In this document: positions 16,866-24,123 of the stretch, piece by piece
Layout of the letters: the number at the start of each line of letters is the position of its first letter
How positions within the stretch are numbered: the first letter of the stretch is position 1
Assembly (NCBI GenBank): GCA_904419005.1
Contig: CAJFQI010000045.1
Location: 1-36,939, forward strand
Source: Candidatus Avimonas faecium
GTDB taxonomy: Bacteria; Bacillota; Clostridia; Oscillospirales; Acutalibacteraceae
DNA: 36,939 bases
Direction: 5' to 3'
The notes under the pieces: generated by a model
Database searches by the model: none
The model's input: the letters and a program-made list of their open reading frames with translations, nothing else
Told to the model about the DNA's origin: nothing
Made by a program: the position numbers and the translations under genes

Positions 16866-16889
16866 CAAAGCAAAATCACGGTATTTTCC

Positions 16890-16934
16890 GCCAGTCCCCC
16901 ATCCACCACAATATTTGGGGGATGGGGGACTGGC
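16890..16934. repeat. 15-bp perfect inverted repeat in the dnaA-rpmH divergent region
   Basis: The left arm GCCAGTCCCCCATCC (16890-16904) and right arm GGATGGGGGACTGGC (16920-16934) are exact inverse copies, separated by a 15-base AT-rich centre. There is no adjacent T-run, so it does not look like a terminator. It lies upstream of both divergent promoters and could be a protein-binding site or cruciform. Confidence 0.8.
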
Positions 16935-16992
16935 TGGCCACCAAAGCGGAAAAAAAGCCGGCCGGAGGGAGGGGCAGGGCGGAAAGTTTCTG

Positions 16993-17022
16993 TTGACTTT
17001 TTCCGCCGAACTGGTATATAAT
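16993..17022 (+). promoter_or_regulatory. rpmH promoter
   Basis: TTGACT (16993-16998), an 18-base spacer and TATAAT (17017-17022) lie about 200 bp ahead of rpmH, pointing away from dnaA. The leader between promoter and gene is long and GC-rich. Confidence 0.75.
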
Positions 17023-17226
17023 AAATCTTCGCAAAGGGTTTTTAGGGGCCGAACCGCCGTTTTTCTGCTTCCGCCGGGCTGTATCCGGCCGGGGCAGGCG
17101 ACGGGCAGGCCGCCGGAAAACAAGCGGAATACCCGCCGCGCCTGCCGCGGGACGGGGTTTTCAAACGGGGCTTCCCGTAAAGGCAGCAGCCGGCTTTCCC
17201 CGGCTGTCCGAAAGGAGGATGACGGC

Positions 17227-17361
17227 ATGCTTCGCACATATCAGCCCAAAAAGCGGCACCGCAAAAAGGAACACGGCTTCCGCAAGAGGATGGCAACCGC
17301 CAACGGCCGGAAGGTGCTTGCCCGCAGACGGGCCAGAGGAAGAAAGCGTCTCACCTACTAA
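17227..17361 (+). CDS. rpmH: 50S ribosomal protein L34
   Basis: A 44-residue basic protein, [20 protein letters not shown] at its start and ending [10 protein letters not shown], the full usual length of L34. The ATG at 17227 follows AAAGGAGG eight bases upstream. It is the first gene of the rpmH-rnpA-yidD-yidC-jag cluster and diverges from dnaA. A terminator hairpin overlaps its stop codon. Confidence 0.99.
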   Translation: MLRTYQPKKRHRKKEHGFRKRMATANGRKVLARRRARGRKRLTY

Positions 17362-17389
17362 AAAAGGCCACCATAGTGTGGCTTTTTTT
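17359..17389 (+). terminator. Terminator between rpmH and rnpA
   Basis: GCCAC, a six-base loop and GTGGC are followed by a seven-T run and preceded by an A-run that can pair with it. It would limit read-through from the strong rpmH promoter into rnpA, so L34 can be made in excess over RnpA. Confidence 0.75.
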
Positions 17390-17469
17390 AGTATGCGGCC
17401 GGACGCCCGGCAGGGACCGGGACGGCCGGCTTATGAGCCGGGAAACGGAAAAGGGACGGGATGGACGCC

Positions 17470-17826
17470 ATGGCGCGCTTTGCCGTATTAAACCGCAACG
17501 GGGATTTCCGCGCCCTGTACCACCGCGGAAAATCGCAGGTGCATCCCGCGCTGGTCACCTACGCGCGCAAAAGCCGGACGGGCTATCCCCGCGCCGGCAT
17601 CACCACCGGCAAGAAGCTGGGGTGCGCGGTGCGGCGCAACCGCTGCCGCCGGGTGATCCGGGAGGCGTACCGCGCCCTCCTTCCCCTGATTGAGGGGGGC
17701 TGGGACCTGGTTTTCGTCGCCCGGCACCGGACCGGGGAGCTGAAAAGCACCAAGCTCCAGCGGATTATGTACGCCCAGCTCAAGGCGCTGGGCGTGATCC
17801 CCGCGAAGGACGGGAAAAAGCCATGA
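17470..17826 (+). CDS. rnpA: Ribonuclease P protein component
   Basis: A 118-residue basic protein that assists the RNase P RNA in maturing tRNA 5' ends. The RNR motif is present as [21 protein letters not shown]-type sequence at about residues 47-67. I prefer the ATG at 17470 because [21 protein letters not shown] aligns with the usual N-terminus and GGGATGG lies upstream; an in-frame ATG at 17461 is also possible. The last four bases overlap the yidD start (ATGA), giving coupled translation. Confidence 0.95.
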   Translation: MARFAVLNRNGDFRALYHRGKSQVHPALVTYARKSRTGYPRAGITTGKKLGCAVRRNRCRRVIREAYRALLPLIEGGWDLVFVARHRTGELKSTKLQRIMYAQLKALGVIPAKDGKKP

Positions 17827-18170
17827 AAAAGGTGCTGATCGCGCTGATACGGCTGTACCAGCGGACCATTTCGGCCAAATCCCCGCCGGTGTGCCGGTTC
17901 ACCCCGACCTGCTCGGCCTACGCGATAGAGGCGATTGAGCGCTTTGGGGTGATCAAGGGCGGCGGCCTGGCGATCTGGCGCATCCTGCGCTGCAACCCTT
18001 TTGGAAAATACGGATACGACCCGGTGCCGGAAAAGAAGCCGAAGCCCCGCCGGAAGGGCGGAGCGGCCGGCGTATCGGAAAACGGTTCCCGCCCTCCGGG
18101 CGCCGGGCGGGCGGAGGGCGCGGCCGGGTCTCCCCCGGACGGCGGAGGGACCGACGCGGGCCCCCGCTGA
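17823..18170 (+). CDS. yidD: Membrane protein insertion efficiency factor YidD
   Basis: A 115-residue protein. The first 72 residues are the conserved YidD unit: an amphipathic start [20 protein letters not shown], then [19 protein letters not shown] and WRILRCNPF. The remainder is a Gly/Pro/Arg-rich extension not usual in the family. YidD helps YidC-dependent membrane insertion and sits at the inner face of the membrane. It overlaps rnpA by four bases and precedes yidC by 190 bp. Confidence 0.95.
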   Translation: MKKVLIALIRLYQRTISAKSPPVCRFTPTCSAYAIEAIERFGVIKGGGLAIWRILRCNPFGKYGYDPVPEKKPKPRRKGGAAGVSENGSRPPGAGRAEGAAGSPPDGGGTDAGPR

Positions 18171-18360
18171 TAGGCGGCGCGGCCGCTGTGAAAATCGGAA
18201 AACCGGAGGACCCTGCGGGGAGCGGCGGACAGAGCCGGCGCCCCGGGCGGTCCCCCTTCGGATAGAATTTTTCTGGAATCGCGCGGAAACCGGCCGTGTC
18301 TCTCGCCGGCTGCGCGAGACGAGGCAAAACGCACAGTAAATAGAGCGGAGGAAACGGCCC

Positions 18361-19689
18361 ATGCCTGGACTTGATATTCTTGCCATCCCCTTGGGGTGGA
18401 TCCTGTGGTTCATCTACAGCCTGGTCAAAAACTATTTCGTGGCGATTTTCCTGTTTACCCTGATCGTGCGCGCCGCGACCTTCCCTCTCTCCCTGAAGTC
18501 GCAGAAGGCGCAGGCCGACCGGGCGCGGCTCGCCCCCCGGCTGGAGAGGCTGCAGAAAAAATACGCCAAGGATCCCAAGAAGCTGCAGGAAAAGCAGATG
18601 AGCCTGTACGAAAAGGAAGGCGTCAGCATGACCGGCGGCTGCCTGCCGATGGTCATCCAGATGATCGTCCTGTTCGGCATCATCGCAGTGATCTATTCCC
18701 CTCTCACCCATCTGGCCCGCATCCCCTCCGAGGTGGTCAGCGCCAGCATCTCGGCCGTGATGCAGGAGACCGACGCGGACGGCAATGAGATTTCCGACCC
18801 CAACAGGATCAGCAGCGCCGACAGCCGGGGGTATTATAAGGAGCTGCGGCTGCTGCTGGTGATGGACAAGGAGGATAACGCCGCCGCCATCAAGGAGAAT
18901 ATTTCCGCCCTGTCCGACGACGTGCTCGACGGCAAGACCGCCGACGAGTATTACGAGGAGATGCTCGACATCCGCGGCGACTTCACCTTCTTCGGGCAGA
19001 CCCTGCTGGAAAACCCGTGGAATGAGCGGGGCATCTCCGGGATCAACATCCTGTGGCTGATCCCCCTGTTCTCCGGTCTGACCGCTGTGGGTTCAAGCCT
19101 GCTGTCGATGCATTATTCAAAGATGGCCACCGGCGGACAGAAGCAGGCCGGCCAGGGCTGCAGCAACGTGATGCTGCTCGGCCTGATGCCGCTGTTCTCG
19201 CTGTATATTACCTTTATTGTCCCGGGTGGCGTCGGCATTTACTGGATCTGCTCCAACCTGATCGCCCTGTTACAGACCTTCCTTCTCAATAAGATCTACA
19301 ACCCGGGCAAGATCCGCGCGCAGGCGGAGCTGGAGTACGAGGAGCGCCGCAAGCGCCGCGCCGAGGATAAGAAGCGGCTCGCCGAGGCCCGCGCCCGGGA
19401 GGAAGAGGAGGCCCGCCGGCAGGCTGCCGAGGAAAAGCAGAAGGCGCTGGAGAAGCAGAAGGCCGCCAATACCCCCAAGCAGCCCCCCGCCTCCAAGAAC
19501 CCCAATAAGAAAAAGCGCCGGGAAAACAGCGAAGGGACGAAAGCCCTTGACGTAACCGGCCTGAAGGAAAACCGGGAGCCTGGGGCACCGGAGCCCGGCG
19601 AGCCTGCGCCCGCCCCGGAAGCAGCGGAGGAAAAGGGCGGCAAGGAACCGCCGGAGCCCCAGGAGAAACCACAGCAGACGGAAGAATAA
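18361..19689 (+). CDS. yidC: Membrane protein insertase YidC (SpoIIIJ/OxaI type)
   Basis: A 442-residue insertase. The start is a helix PGLDILAIPLGWILWFIYSL, and the next helix carries the conserved arginine in FTLIVRAATFPLSLKSQ. The coiled-coil cytoplasmic loop (LERLQKKYAKDPKKLQEKQ) and later helices with IPLFSGLTAVGSSLLS and FIVPGGVGIYWICSNL follow. About 100 residues are inserted between helices 2 and 3 (roughly 118-225) compared with Bacillus SpoIIIJ, on the outer side. The C-terminal tail from about residue 325 is a long charged Lys/Arg/Glu/Ala helix that could contact ribosomes. There is no lipoprotein cysteine. The ATG has GGAGG nine bases upstream. Confidence 0.96.
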   Translation: MPGLDILAIPLGWILWFIYSLVKNYFVAIFLFTLIVRAATFPLSLKSQKAQADRARLAPRLERLQKKYAKDPKKLQEKQMSLYEKEGVSMTGGCLPMVIQMIVLFGIIAVIYSPLTHLARIPSEVVSASISAVMQETDADGNEISDPNRISSADSRGYYKELRLLLVMDKEDNAAAIKENISALSDDVLDGKTADEYYEEMLDIRGDFTFFGQTLLENPWNERGISGINILWLIPLFSGLTAVGSSLLSMHYSKMATGGQKQAGQGCSNVMLLGLMPLFSLYITFIVPGGVGIYWICSNLIALLQTFLLNKIYNPGKIRAQAELEYEERRKRRAEDKKRLAEARAREEEEARRQAAEEKQKALEKQKAANTPKQPPASKNPNKKKRRENSEGTKALDVTGLKENREPGAPEPGEPAPAPEAAEEKGGKEPPEPQEKPQQTEE

Positions 19690-19723
19690 GACGGGGAACC
19701 CCGTTTGGAAAGGATTGAGAGAT

Positions 19724-20626
19724 TTGCTCAAGGAAGCGATCAAGGAAGCCCCGACGATTGAAGAGGCCAAGGCGGCGGCCGTCCGCGAGCTGGGCGTCCC
19801 GGAGGAAAAGGCCCTGTTTGAGGTGCTGCAGGCCCCCCAGAAAAAGACGCTGGGGCTTTTCGGCGGCTGCCCGGCCCGGGTGCGCGCGTATTTTGAGGTC
19901 ACGCCGGCCTCCCGCGCGGCGGAGTATCTTGAGGAGATCCTGCGCGGCCTTGGCGTGGCCGCCCCCAGCATCTCGGTCAAGGAGGAGGCGGACGGCTGCG
20001 TGCTGACACTGGCCGGAGAGGACCTCGGCTTTATCATCGGCCGGCGGGGGGAGACCCTTGACGCGCTGCAGTACCTGACCGGCCTGGTGGCCAACCGGGT
20101 GGACAATTCGTATTACCGCGTCACCCTGGATATCGGCAATTACCGCGAAAAGCGGGAGCAGTCCCTGGCCGGCTTGGCCCGCAAGATGGCCGGGCAGGCC
20201 GCCCGCACCGGGCGGAAGACCTCGCTTGAGCCGATGAACCCGTACGAGCGGCGCATCATCCACACCGCCGTGCAGGAGGTCAAGGGCGCCACCTCCTGGA
20301 GCGTTGGCAGCGAGCCCAACCGCCATGTGGTGATCGGGCCGTCCGACGACAACCCGGTGCGCACCCGTTCCCGCGGGGGAAGCCGCTCCCGCGGCAAAGG
20401 GGGCGACCGTGCCGCCGGGGACCGCGCCGCTGGGGAGCGCCCCTCCCGGCCGGAACGCGCGCCCCGCGGCTCCCGTTCGGACACGATTGAAAAGCCGGAG
20501 CGGGAAATCCGCCAGTTTGTGCCCCGCAGCAACCCGCTGCCCACGGCGGACGGCGCGACGCCTCCTTCCAAGACCCAATCCGAAAAGGAGAACAGCTCCC
20601 TGCTGTACGGGCGGATTGACCTGTAA
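19724..20626 (+). CDS. jag: RNA-binding protein Jag/KhpB
   Basis: About 300 residues. A Jag-N domain (LKEAIKEAPTIEEAKAAA...LFGGCPARV) is followed by a KH domain containing FIIGRRGETLDALQYL and an R3H domain with MNPYERRIIHTAVQ. The tail of about 85 residues is rich in Arg, Gly and Ser (RTRSRGGSRSRGKGG). The start is probably TTG at 19724, nine bases after AAAGGA; TTG at 19715 is in frame but touches the ribosome binding site. KhpB works with KhpA in RNA binding and cell-wall control in other Bacillota. It lies 34 bp after yidC and is closed by a strong terminator. Confidence 0.94.
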   Translation: MLKEAIKEAPTIEEAKAAAVRELGVPEEKALFEVLQAPQKKTLGLFGGCPARVRAYFEVTPASRAAEYLEEILRGLGVAAPSISVKEEADGCVLTLAGEDLGFIIGRRGETLDALQYLTGLVANRVDNSYYRVTLDIGNYREKREQSLAGLARKMAGQAARTGRKTSLEPMNPYERRIIHTAVQEVKGATSWSVGSEPNRHVVIGPSDDNPVRTRSRGGSRSRGKGGDRAAGDRAAGERPSRPERAPRGSRSDTIEKPEREIRQFVPRSNPLPTADGATPPSKTQSEKENSSLLYGRIDL

Positions 20627-20741
20627 TCCCCACGGCAGGCCGGCGGCCTTGCCGCAGTAAAAAACAAAAGTAGCGCGGGCCGGAGAGGCACGGGATCTGC
20701 CGTTTCCCGCCGGAGCCGTCCCCTGCGGCGAGCCCTTCCGG

Positions 20742-20786
20742 CCCAGTAAAAGCCCGCCGCTTTCAAAGCGGCGGGCTTTTACTGGG
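20742..20786. terminator. Bidirectional terminator with 22-bp perfect stem
   Basis: A perfect palindrome with 22-base arms and a single unpaired central base. The core arms are AAAAGCCCGCCGCTTT and its complement, so each strand ends in CTTTTACTGG. It lies between the convergent jag and anti-sigma genes and should stop transcription from both sides. Confidence 0.9.
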
Positions 20787-20818
20787 ATTGTGCGGCCTTC
20801 GGAGGGTTCCCCAACGGG

Positions 20819-21667
20819 CTATCCGGCGAGGGAAACCAGATCGCCGTGGGTGTATCGTTCCGTTTTTTCTCCCAGGACCCGCCGTTCAAATTCCGTGCCG
20901 TCCCCGACAGCGGACAGCTGCCCATAGGGAAAGGCCAAAACCTCGTAGACACCCTCCGGCAGGGGGGAAGCGGCCGGGGTCTGCACCAGGCAGTAAACCT
21001 TCACATCCCCGATTTCAGGCAGCGGCTCGCCGTTCACGGTTTCCCGGACAAGGCGGGACCGCATCGCCTCCGTCATTCCGGCGAGCCGGTCCTCGTAACC
21101 GAGGGAGGAAAGGTATTCCTCGGCGGTCAGGTATCCGCCCATGTGGTAGACGCAAAGCGTGTCCGGCAGGCTGCCCGCCGCCTTATAGGCATACTCCACC
21201 CTGACGGTCAGCCGGCTCCAGGCGTGGCCGTCTATCGTTTCGTAGGATATGTCTGCAATGCGGCCGCGGACGACCGCCTCGGAGACGCCGATGAGGGAGG
21301 GCAGGTCGACGGGGCCTGCCATATCCGCGATGGTGTTGACCGTGGGCGCGTCCGTTTCCGCCTGATCTGGGAAGGAAGACGAGTCCCCCGGGAGATCTGT
21401 CCTATCGGGTTGTCCGCCGGGAAAAACGGTGGACGGCCCGCCGGCCGGAGCCTCCTCAAGGGAAAGCGCCCCTTCGGGAAGGGGGCTCCCCTCGGAATAC
21501 AGCCAAAGCAGCGCCGCGGCCAGGCAGGCCGCGGCGGCGCAGAGCCCGGACGCAAAGAGCGCCGGCCTGCGCCGGGGCCGGTTTGGGAGCTTTGCCAGGG
21601 TCTGTGCGGCAAAGTCGGGATTGCAGGGTAAGGCGTCCAGTGATTTTCGGTAGCTATCCCAGTCCAT
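20819..21667 (-). CDS. Putative anti-sigma factor, single-pass membrane protein
   Basis: A 282-residue protein with a short cytoplasmic N-terminus (MDWDSYRKSLDALP), one transmembrane helix (about 37-57, LFASGLCAAAACLAAALLWL) and a large extracytoplasmic domain, including residues 120-270, of a type I do not recognise. The start at 21667 has AAAGGAGAGG upstream. It overlaps the sigma-factor gene by 14 bp, so the pair is very probably co-translated; this pairing, with the topology, is why I call it an anti-sigma factor. No zinc-binding HXXXCXXC motif is visible near the N-terminus, so it is not a ZAS-type anti-sigma. Confidence 0.6.
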   Translation of the reverse strand: MDWDSYRKSLDALPCNPDFAAQTLAKLPNRPRRRPALFASGLCAAAACLAAALLWLYSEGSPLPEGALSLEEAPAGGPSTVFPGGQPDRTDLPGDSSSFPDQAETDAPTVNTIADMAGPVDLPSLIGVSEAVVRGRIADISYETIDGHAWSRLTVRVEYAYKAAGSLPDTLCVYHMGGYLTAEEYLSSLGYEDRLAGMTEAMRSRLVRETVNGEPLPEIGDVKVYCLVQTPAASPLPEGVYEVLAFPYGQLSAVGDGTEFERRVLGEKTERYTHGDLVSLAG

Positions 21668-22130
21668 GGGATCCTCTCCTTTCCTGTAAAGGCAGGCGGG
21701 CTTCCCCATCGTCCGCCAGCATGTCCTTTAGGAGCTTTTTTGCCCGGGAATGCCAGGTGTGGATGGTTTTTTCCTTGATGTGGAGCAGCCCGGCGATTTC
21801 GCGGAAGGCGTAGCCCTCATAATAGTGCAGATAAATGACCGCCCGGTATTTTTCCGGCAGCTGCAGGACGGCGCCTAACAGGGAACCCTCCCCCGGCGGT
21901 CCCGTGACCGCCGCGTTTTCGGCCAGGAGCTCGGTCCCGCGCCGCCGCGCCGCGCGCAGGACATCCCGGCAGCGGTTGATCGTCATCCGGATCAGCCAGG
22001 CCTTCACCGCCTCCGCGTCATCCCAATCAACCCGCCCTTTTCCCGAAAAGAAGCGGAGGAAAACCTCCTGCACGACATCCTCCGCATCCGGCAGGCTGTA
22101 GGTATAATGAAACGCGATGCGGAGGAGCAT
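21654..22130 (-). CDS. ECF RNA polymerase sigma factor with unclear 5' end
   Basis: A sigma-70 family protein. Region 2 has LPDAEDVVQEVFLRFF and AWLIRMTINRCRDVLRAARR; region 4 has LPEKYRAVIYLHYYEGYAF and the helix-turn-helix EIAGLLHIKEKTIHTW. The listed ATG at 22130 gives 158 residues but cuts into region 2.1 and has no ribosome binding site. The same frame stays open and family-like for 22 more codons (ADADKAAEKIIQANSP) up to an ATC at 22196-22194, which lies seven bases after GGGGGG; just above it is a stop. The real start may therefore be a non-standard ATC, or a base change or frameshift is present. It would direct its own regulon together with the membrane partner encoded downstream. Confidence 0.85.
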   Translation of the reverse strand: MLLRIAFHYTYSLPDAEDVVQEVFLRFFSGKGRVDWDDAEAVKAWLIRMTINRCRDVLRAARRRGTELLAENAAVTGPPGEGSLLGAVLQLPEKYRAVIYLHYYEGYAFREIAGLLHIKEKTIHTWHSRAKKLLKDMLADDGEARLPLQERRGSHGLG

Positions 22131-22253
22131 CGGGCTGTTTGCTTGAATAATCTTTTCGGCGGCTTTGTCCGCATCGGCACCAGATAATCTGCGGATAGGT
22201 CATCCCCCCTCACTCAATAAAACGCCGCGGCCGCCGCAAAGCTTTCACCTAAA

Positions 22254-22299
22254 AAGGAAAAAGCCGTCCCCCGCCGGGATTTTTCGACGGGAAACGGCT
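22254..22299 (-). terminator. Terminator after the Rrf2 regulator
   Basis: On the minus strand, AGCCGT (22299-22294) pairs with ACGGCT (22267-22262), with further pairs CCCG/CGGG inside. TTTTTCCTTTTT follows. It lies 65 bp after the Rrf2 stop codon. Confidence 0.7.
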
Positions 22300-22363
22300 C
22301 GGGAAGCCGCCTTCGGGCTTTGCCCCGGCAGCGGGGCCGGAGGGCACGGGCGTCCGCAGCGCT

Positions 22364-22801
22364 TCAAATGCAGTAGTCGGGCGGGTTTTTTGCGTGGTAG
22401 CGGTCGGCCAGGTCGGCCAGCGTAATCCCATCCACCACGCCGTCCACCGCCTCCTTGAGCTTGGCCCACACCTCGGTGGTCACGCAGCGGCCGGCCATCG
22501 CGCAGCCGGCCGCCCCCTCCGCCACGCAGTCCACCGGCGCGAGGGAGCCCTCCATGGTGCGCAGCACATCCCCCACCGTGATTTCCCCCGCGGGGCGGGA
22601 TAGGGCATACCCGCCCTGGGAGCCGCGCACGCTCCGCACCAGCCCGGCGCGGTTTAAGAGCATCATGATCTGTTCCAGGTACTTTTCCGAAATCTCCTGC
22701 CGCGCCGCAATGTCCCGCAGGGGGACCAGCCCGCCGCCGCTGTGGACGGCCAGGTCGAGCATCAGCCGGAGTCCGTACCGGCCTTTGGTTGAAATCTTCA
22801 C
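22364..22801 (-). CDS. Rrf2 family transcriptional regulator (IscR-like)
   Basis: A 145-residue winged-helix regulator: VKISTKGRYGLRLMLDLAVH, then EISEKYLEQIMMLLNRAGLV and VRGSQGGYALSRPAGEITVGD, the standard Rrf2 marks. Three cysteines occur as C-x7-C-x5-C (DCVAEGAAGCAMAGRC), close to the IscR cluster-binding set, so an iron-sulfur or thiol sensor is plausible. I start at the GTG at 22801, which has AAGGAAGG upstream; the frame runs on upstream without support. No iscS or iscU genes are adjacent. A promoter lies about 200 bp upstream. Confidence 0.9.
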   Translation of the reverse strand: MKISTKGRYGLRLMLDLAVHSGGGLVPLRDIAARQEISEKYLEQIMMLLNRAGLVRSVRGSQGGYALSRPAGEITVGDVLRTMEGSLAPVDCVAEGAAGCAMAGRCVTTEVWAKLKEAVDGVVDGITLADLADRYHAKNPPDYCI

Positions 22802-23354
22802 GCAAATGACCTTCCTTTTGTCTGCAAAGCCGTCGGGGGCGTCCGCGCCCCTTGGCTTTATTTGTTGTTTGGCCCGGGATAAGGCGGCCGCCGGGCATCG
22901 GGCGCCGCCCCCGCCCGGCTGTGCCGGCGGCAACGGGCCCCCTCCAAGGCAAGCGGCCCTCCCAGGGCGCCGTGATCCTTCCTTCGGAGCTATATACGGT
23001 CATTATACCTCTTTTCCTATCGAAAAACAAGGGTATAAAAAGGAGGCCCGCCGGCCCCGCAATCTCCGGCAGGGAAGCGGGCGCTGGGGCCGGGCCGTCC
23101 AAAGGCAGGCCTGGCACGGGCGGCGGGCCGCCATAGAGCCCCCAAGGGCGCCGCCGCGGGGAAAACCGGCCTCCGCCGGCCTCCGTTCATCCGCTGTATA
23201 CCGCCCTTCCCGGCCCGGCGCTTGCCAAGGCCGCCAAGCCGGCGGATGCGGAGGAAATGAGAGGCGGCAAGGGGGGATTAAAACAAGAAAACCGGCCGCT
23301 CCCGCAAAAAATCTGGGGAGTTCCGACAAGCTTTTTCCGCATGGGCTCCGGGGC
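22802..23354. other. Intergenic region between Rrf2 and the ACT gene
   Basis: About 550 bp of very GC-rich sequence. Apart from the Rrf2 promoter at 23002-23030 I see no convincing gene. Open frames on both strands lack ribosome binding sites and have no recognisable product. A short hairpin CCGGCC...GGCC lies near 23165-23180. Confidence 0.5.
23002..23030 (-). promoter_or_regulatory. Probable promoter of the Rrf2 gene
   Basis: On the minus strand, TTGTTT (23030-23025), a 17-base spacer and TATAAT (23007-23002). The leader to the GTG at 22801 would be about 195 nt. The surrounding ATAGGAAAAGAGGTATAAT could hold an operator, as Rrf2 proteins often repress themselves; that is inference. Confidence 0.6.
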
Positions 23355-23383
23355 TTGCAACGGCCGCCGAATCGTGGTATAGT
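23355..23383 (+). promoter_or_regulatory. Promoter of the ACT-hom-thrB-lysC group
   Basis: TTGCAA (23355-23360), a 17-base spacer and TATAGT (23378-23383) lie 30 bp before the ACT-domain gene. Confidence 0.7.
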
Positions 23384-23412
23384 GTATTCCACAACAGGAC
23401 ACACGTACATGG

Positions 23413-23973
23413 ATGGTGGACAATATGGGGACCAATCCCAAAACCAATGTGCCGCTAGGCGCTGACGCCGCCGCTTTGACGCCGGCGTCTCCCCCGCCCT
23501 CTCCGGAACCGGAGCGGCCGGAGCCGGCGGAAGCCCGCCTGCTTTTGGTCAACGCGGACGTCCTGCCGGAGGTGTTCGCCCGGGTGGTGGACGCCAAGCG
23601 GTTCCTGGCGGCCGGGAAGGCGGCTTCGGCCGCGCAGGCGGCGCGGATGGCGGGGATTTCGCGCAGCGCCTTTTATAAGTATAAGGACGCGGTGTTCCCC
23701 TATGACCAGGAGCGGGCCGGGAGGATCCTGACCGTCCACGCGGTGCTGCGGGACCGGCCGGGGATCCTATCCAACCTGCTGGCCGCGTTTGCGGGCGCGG
23801 GGGCCAACATCCTGACCGTCAACCAGAACATCCCCGCCGGCGGGACCGCGTCGGTCTCAATCTCCGCCCGCACCGACCGGCTGGAGATGCCGGTCGACGG
23901 CTTTCTGCGCTCCCTGTCCGGCGTGCCGGGGGTGGTGCGGATCGTCCGGATATCGGGGGAATCGGGAGGCTAA
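23413..23973 (+). CDS. ACT domain-containing protein (PheB/UPF0735 type)
   Basis: Up to 186 residues. After a Pro/Glu-rich N-terminus comes a unit LLLVNADVLPEVFARVVDAKRF with helix-turn-helix-like AAQAARMAGISRSAFYKYKD. The ACT domain follows: TVHAVLRDRPGILSNLLAAFAGAGANILTVNQ, with the DRPGIL ligand loop. This matches the PheB/UPF0735 group, often found beside homoserine dehydrogenase, and it probably senses an amino acid. The start may be the ATG at 23413 or at 23425; the latter has GGTGG five bases upstream. It precedes hom by 150 bp. Confidence 0.85.
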   Translation: MVDNMGTNPKTNVPLGADAAALTPASPPPSPEPERPEPAEARLLLVNADVLPEVFARVVDAKRFLAAGKAASAAQAARMAGISRSAFYKYKDAVFPYDQERAGRILTVHAVLRDRPGILSNLLAAFAGAGANILTVNQNIPAGGTASVSISARTDRLEMPVDGFLRSLSGVPGVVRIVRISGESGG

Positions 23974-24002
23974 TCCTCCCGGAGGCTAATCCTCCCGGAG
24001 GC
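23965..24002. repeat. 16-bp tandem duplication at the ACT gene stop
   Basis: GGAGGCTAATCCTCCC is present twice in a row (23965-23980, 23981-23996), followed by GGAGGC. Each unit is itself a GGAGG...CCTCC dyad. The TAA stop codon of the ACT gene lies in the first unit. Confidence 0.85.
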
Positions 24003-24123
24003 AGGCACCTGCGGGCGGCTTTTGCCATAGGATGGCGGGGAGGCCTCCGGGCGGCAGGCAGGAAAGGCAAATAGCGGCGGACGGCGGGCGGCCCGCGCGG
24101 ACGCCGGGGAAAGGAAGAACAGA

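Noticed and set aside
22245-23117. Long minus-strand frame of 290 codons overlapping Rrf2
   Set aside because: It is another frame of the Rrf2 gene and its leader; Arg/Gly/Pro-rich with no domain.
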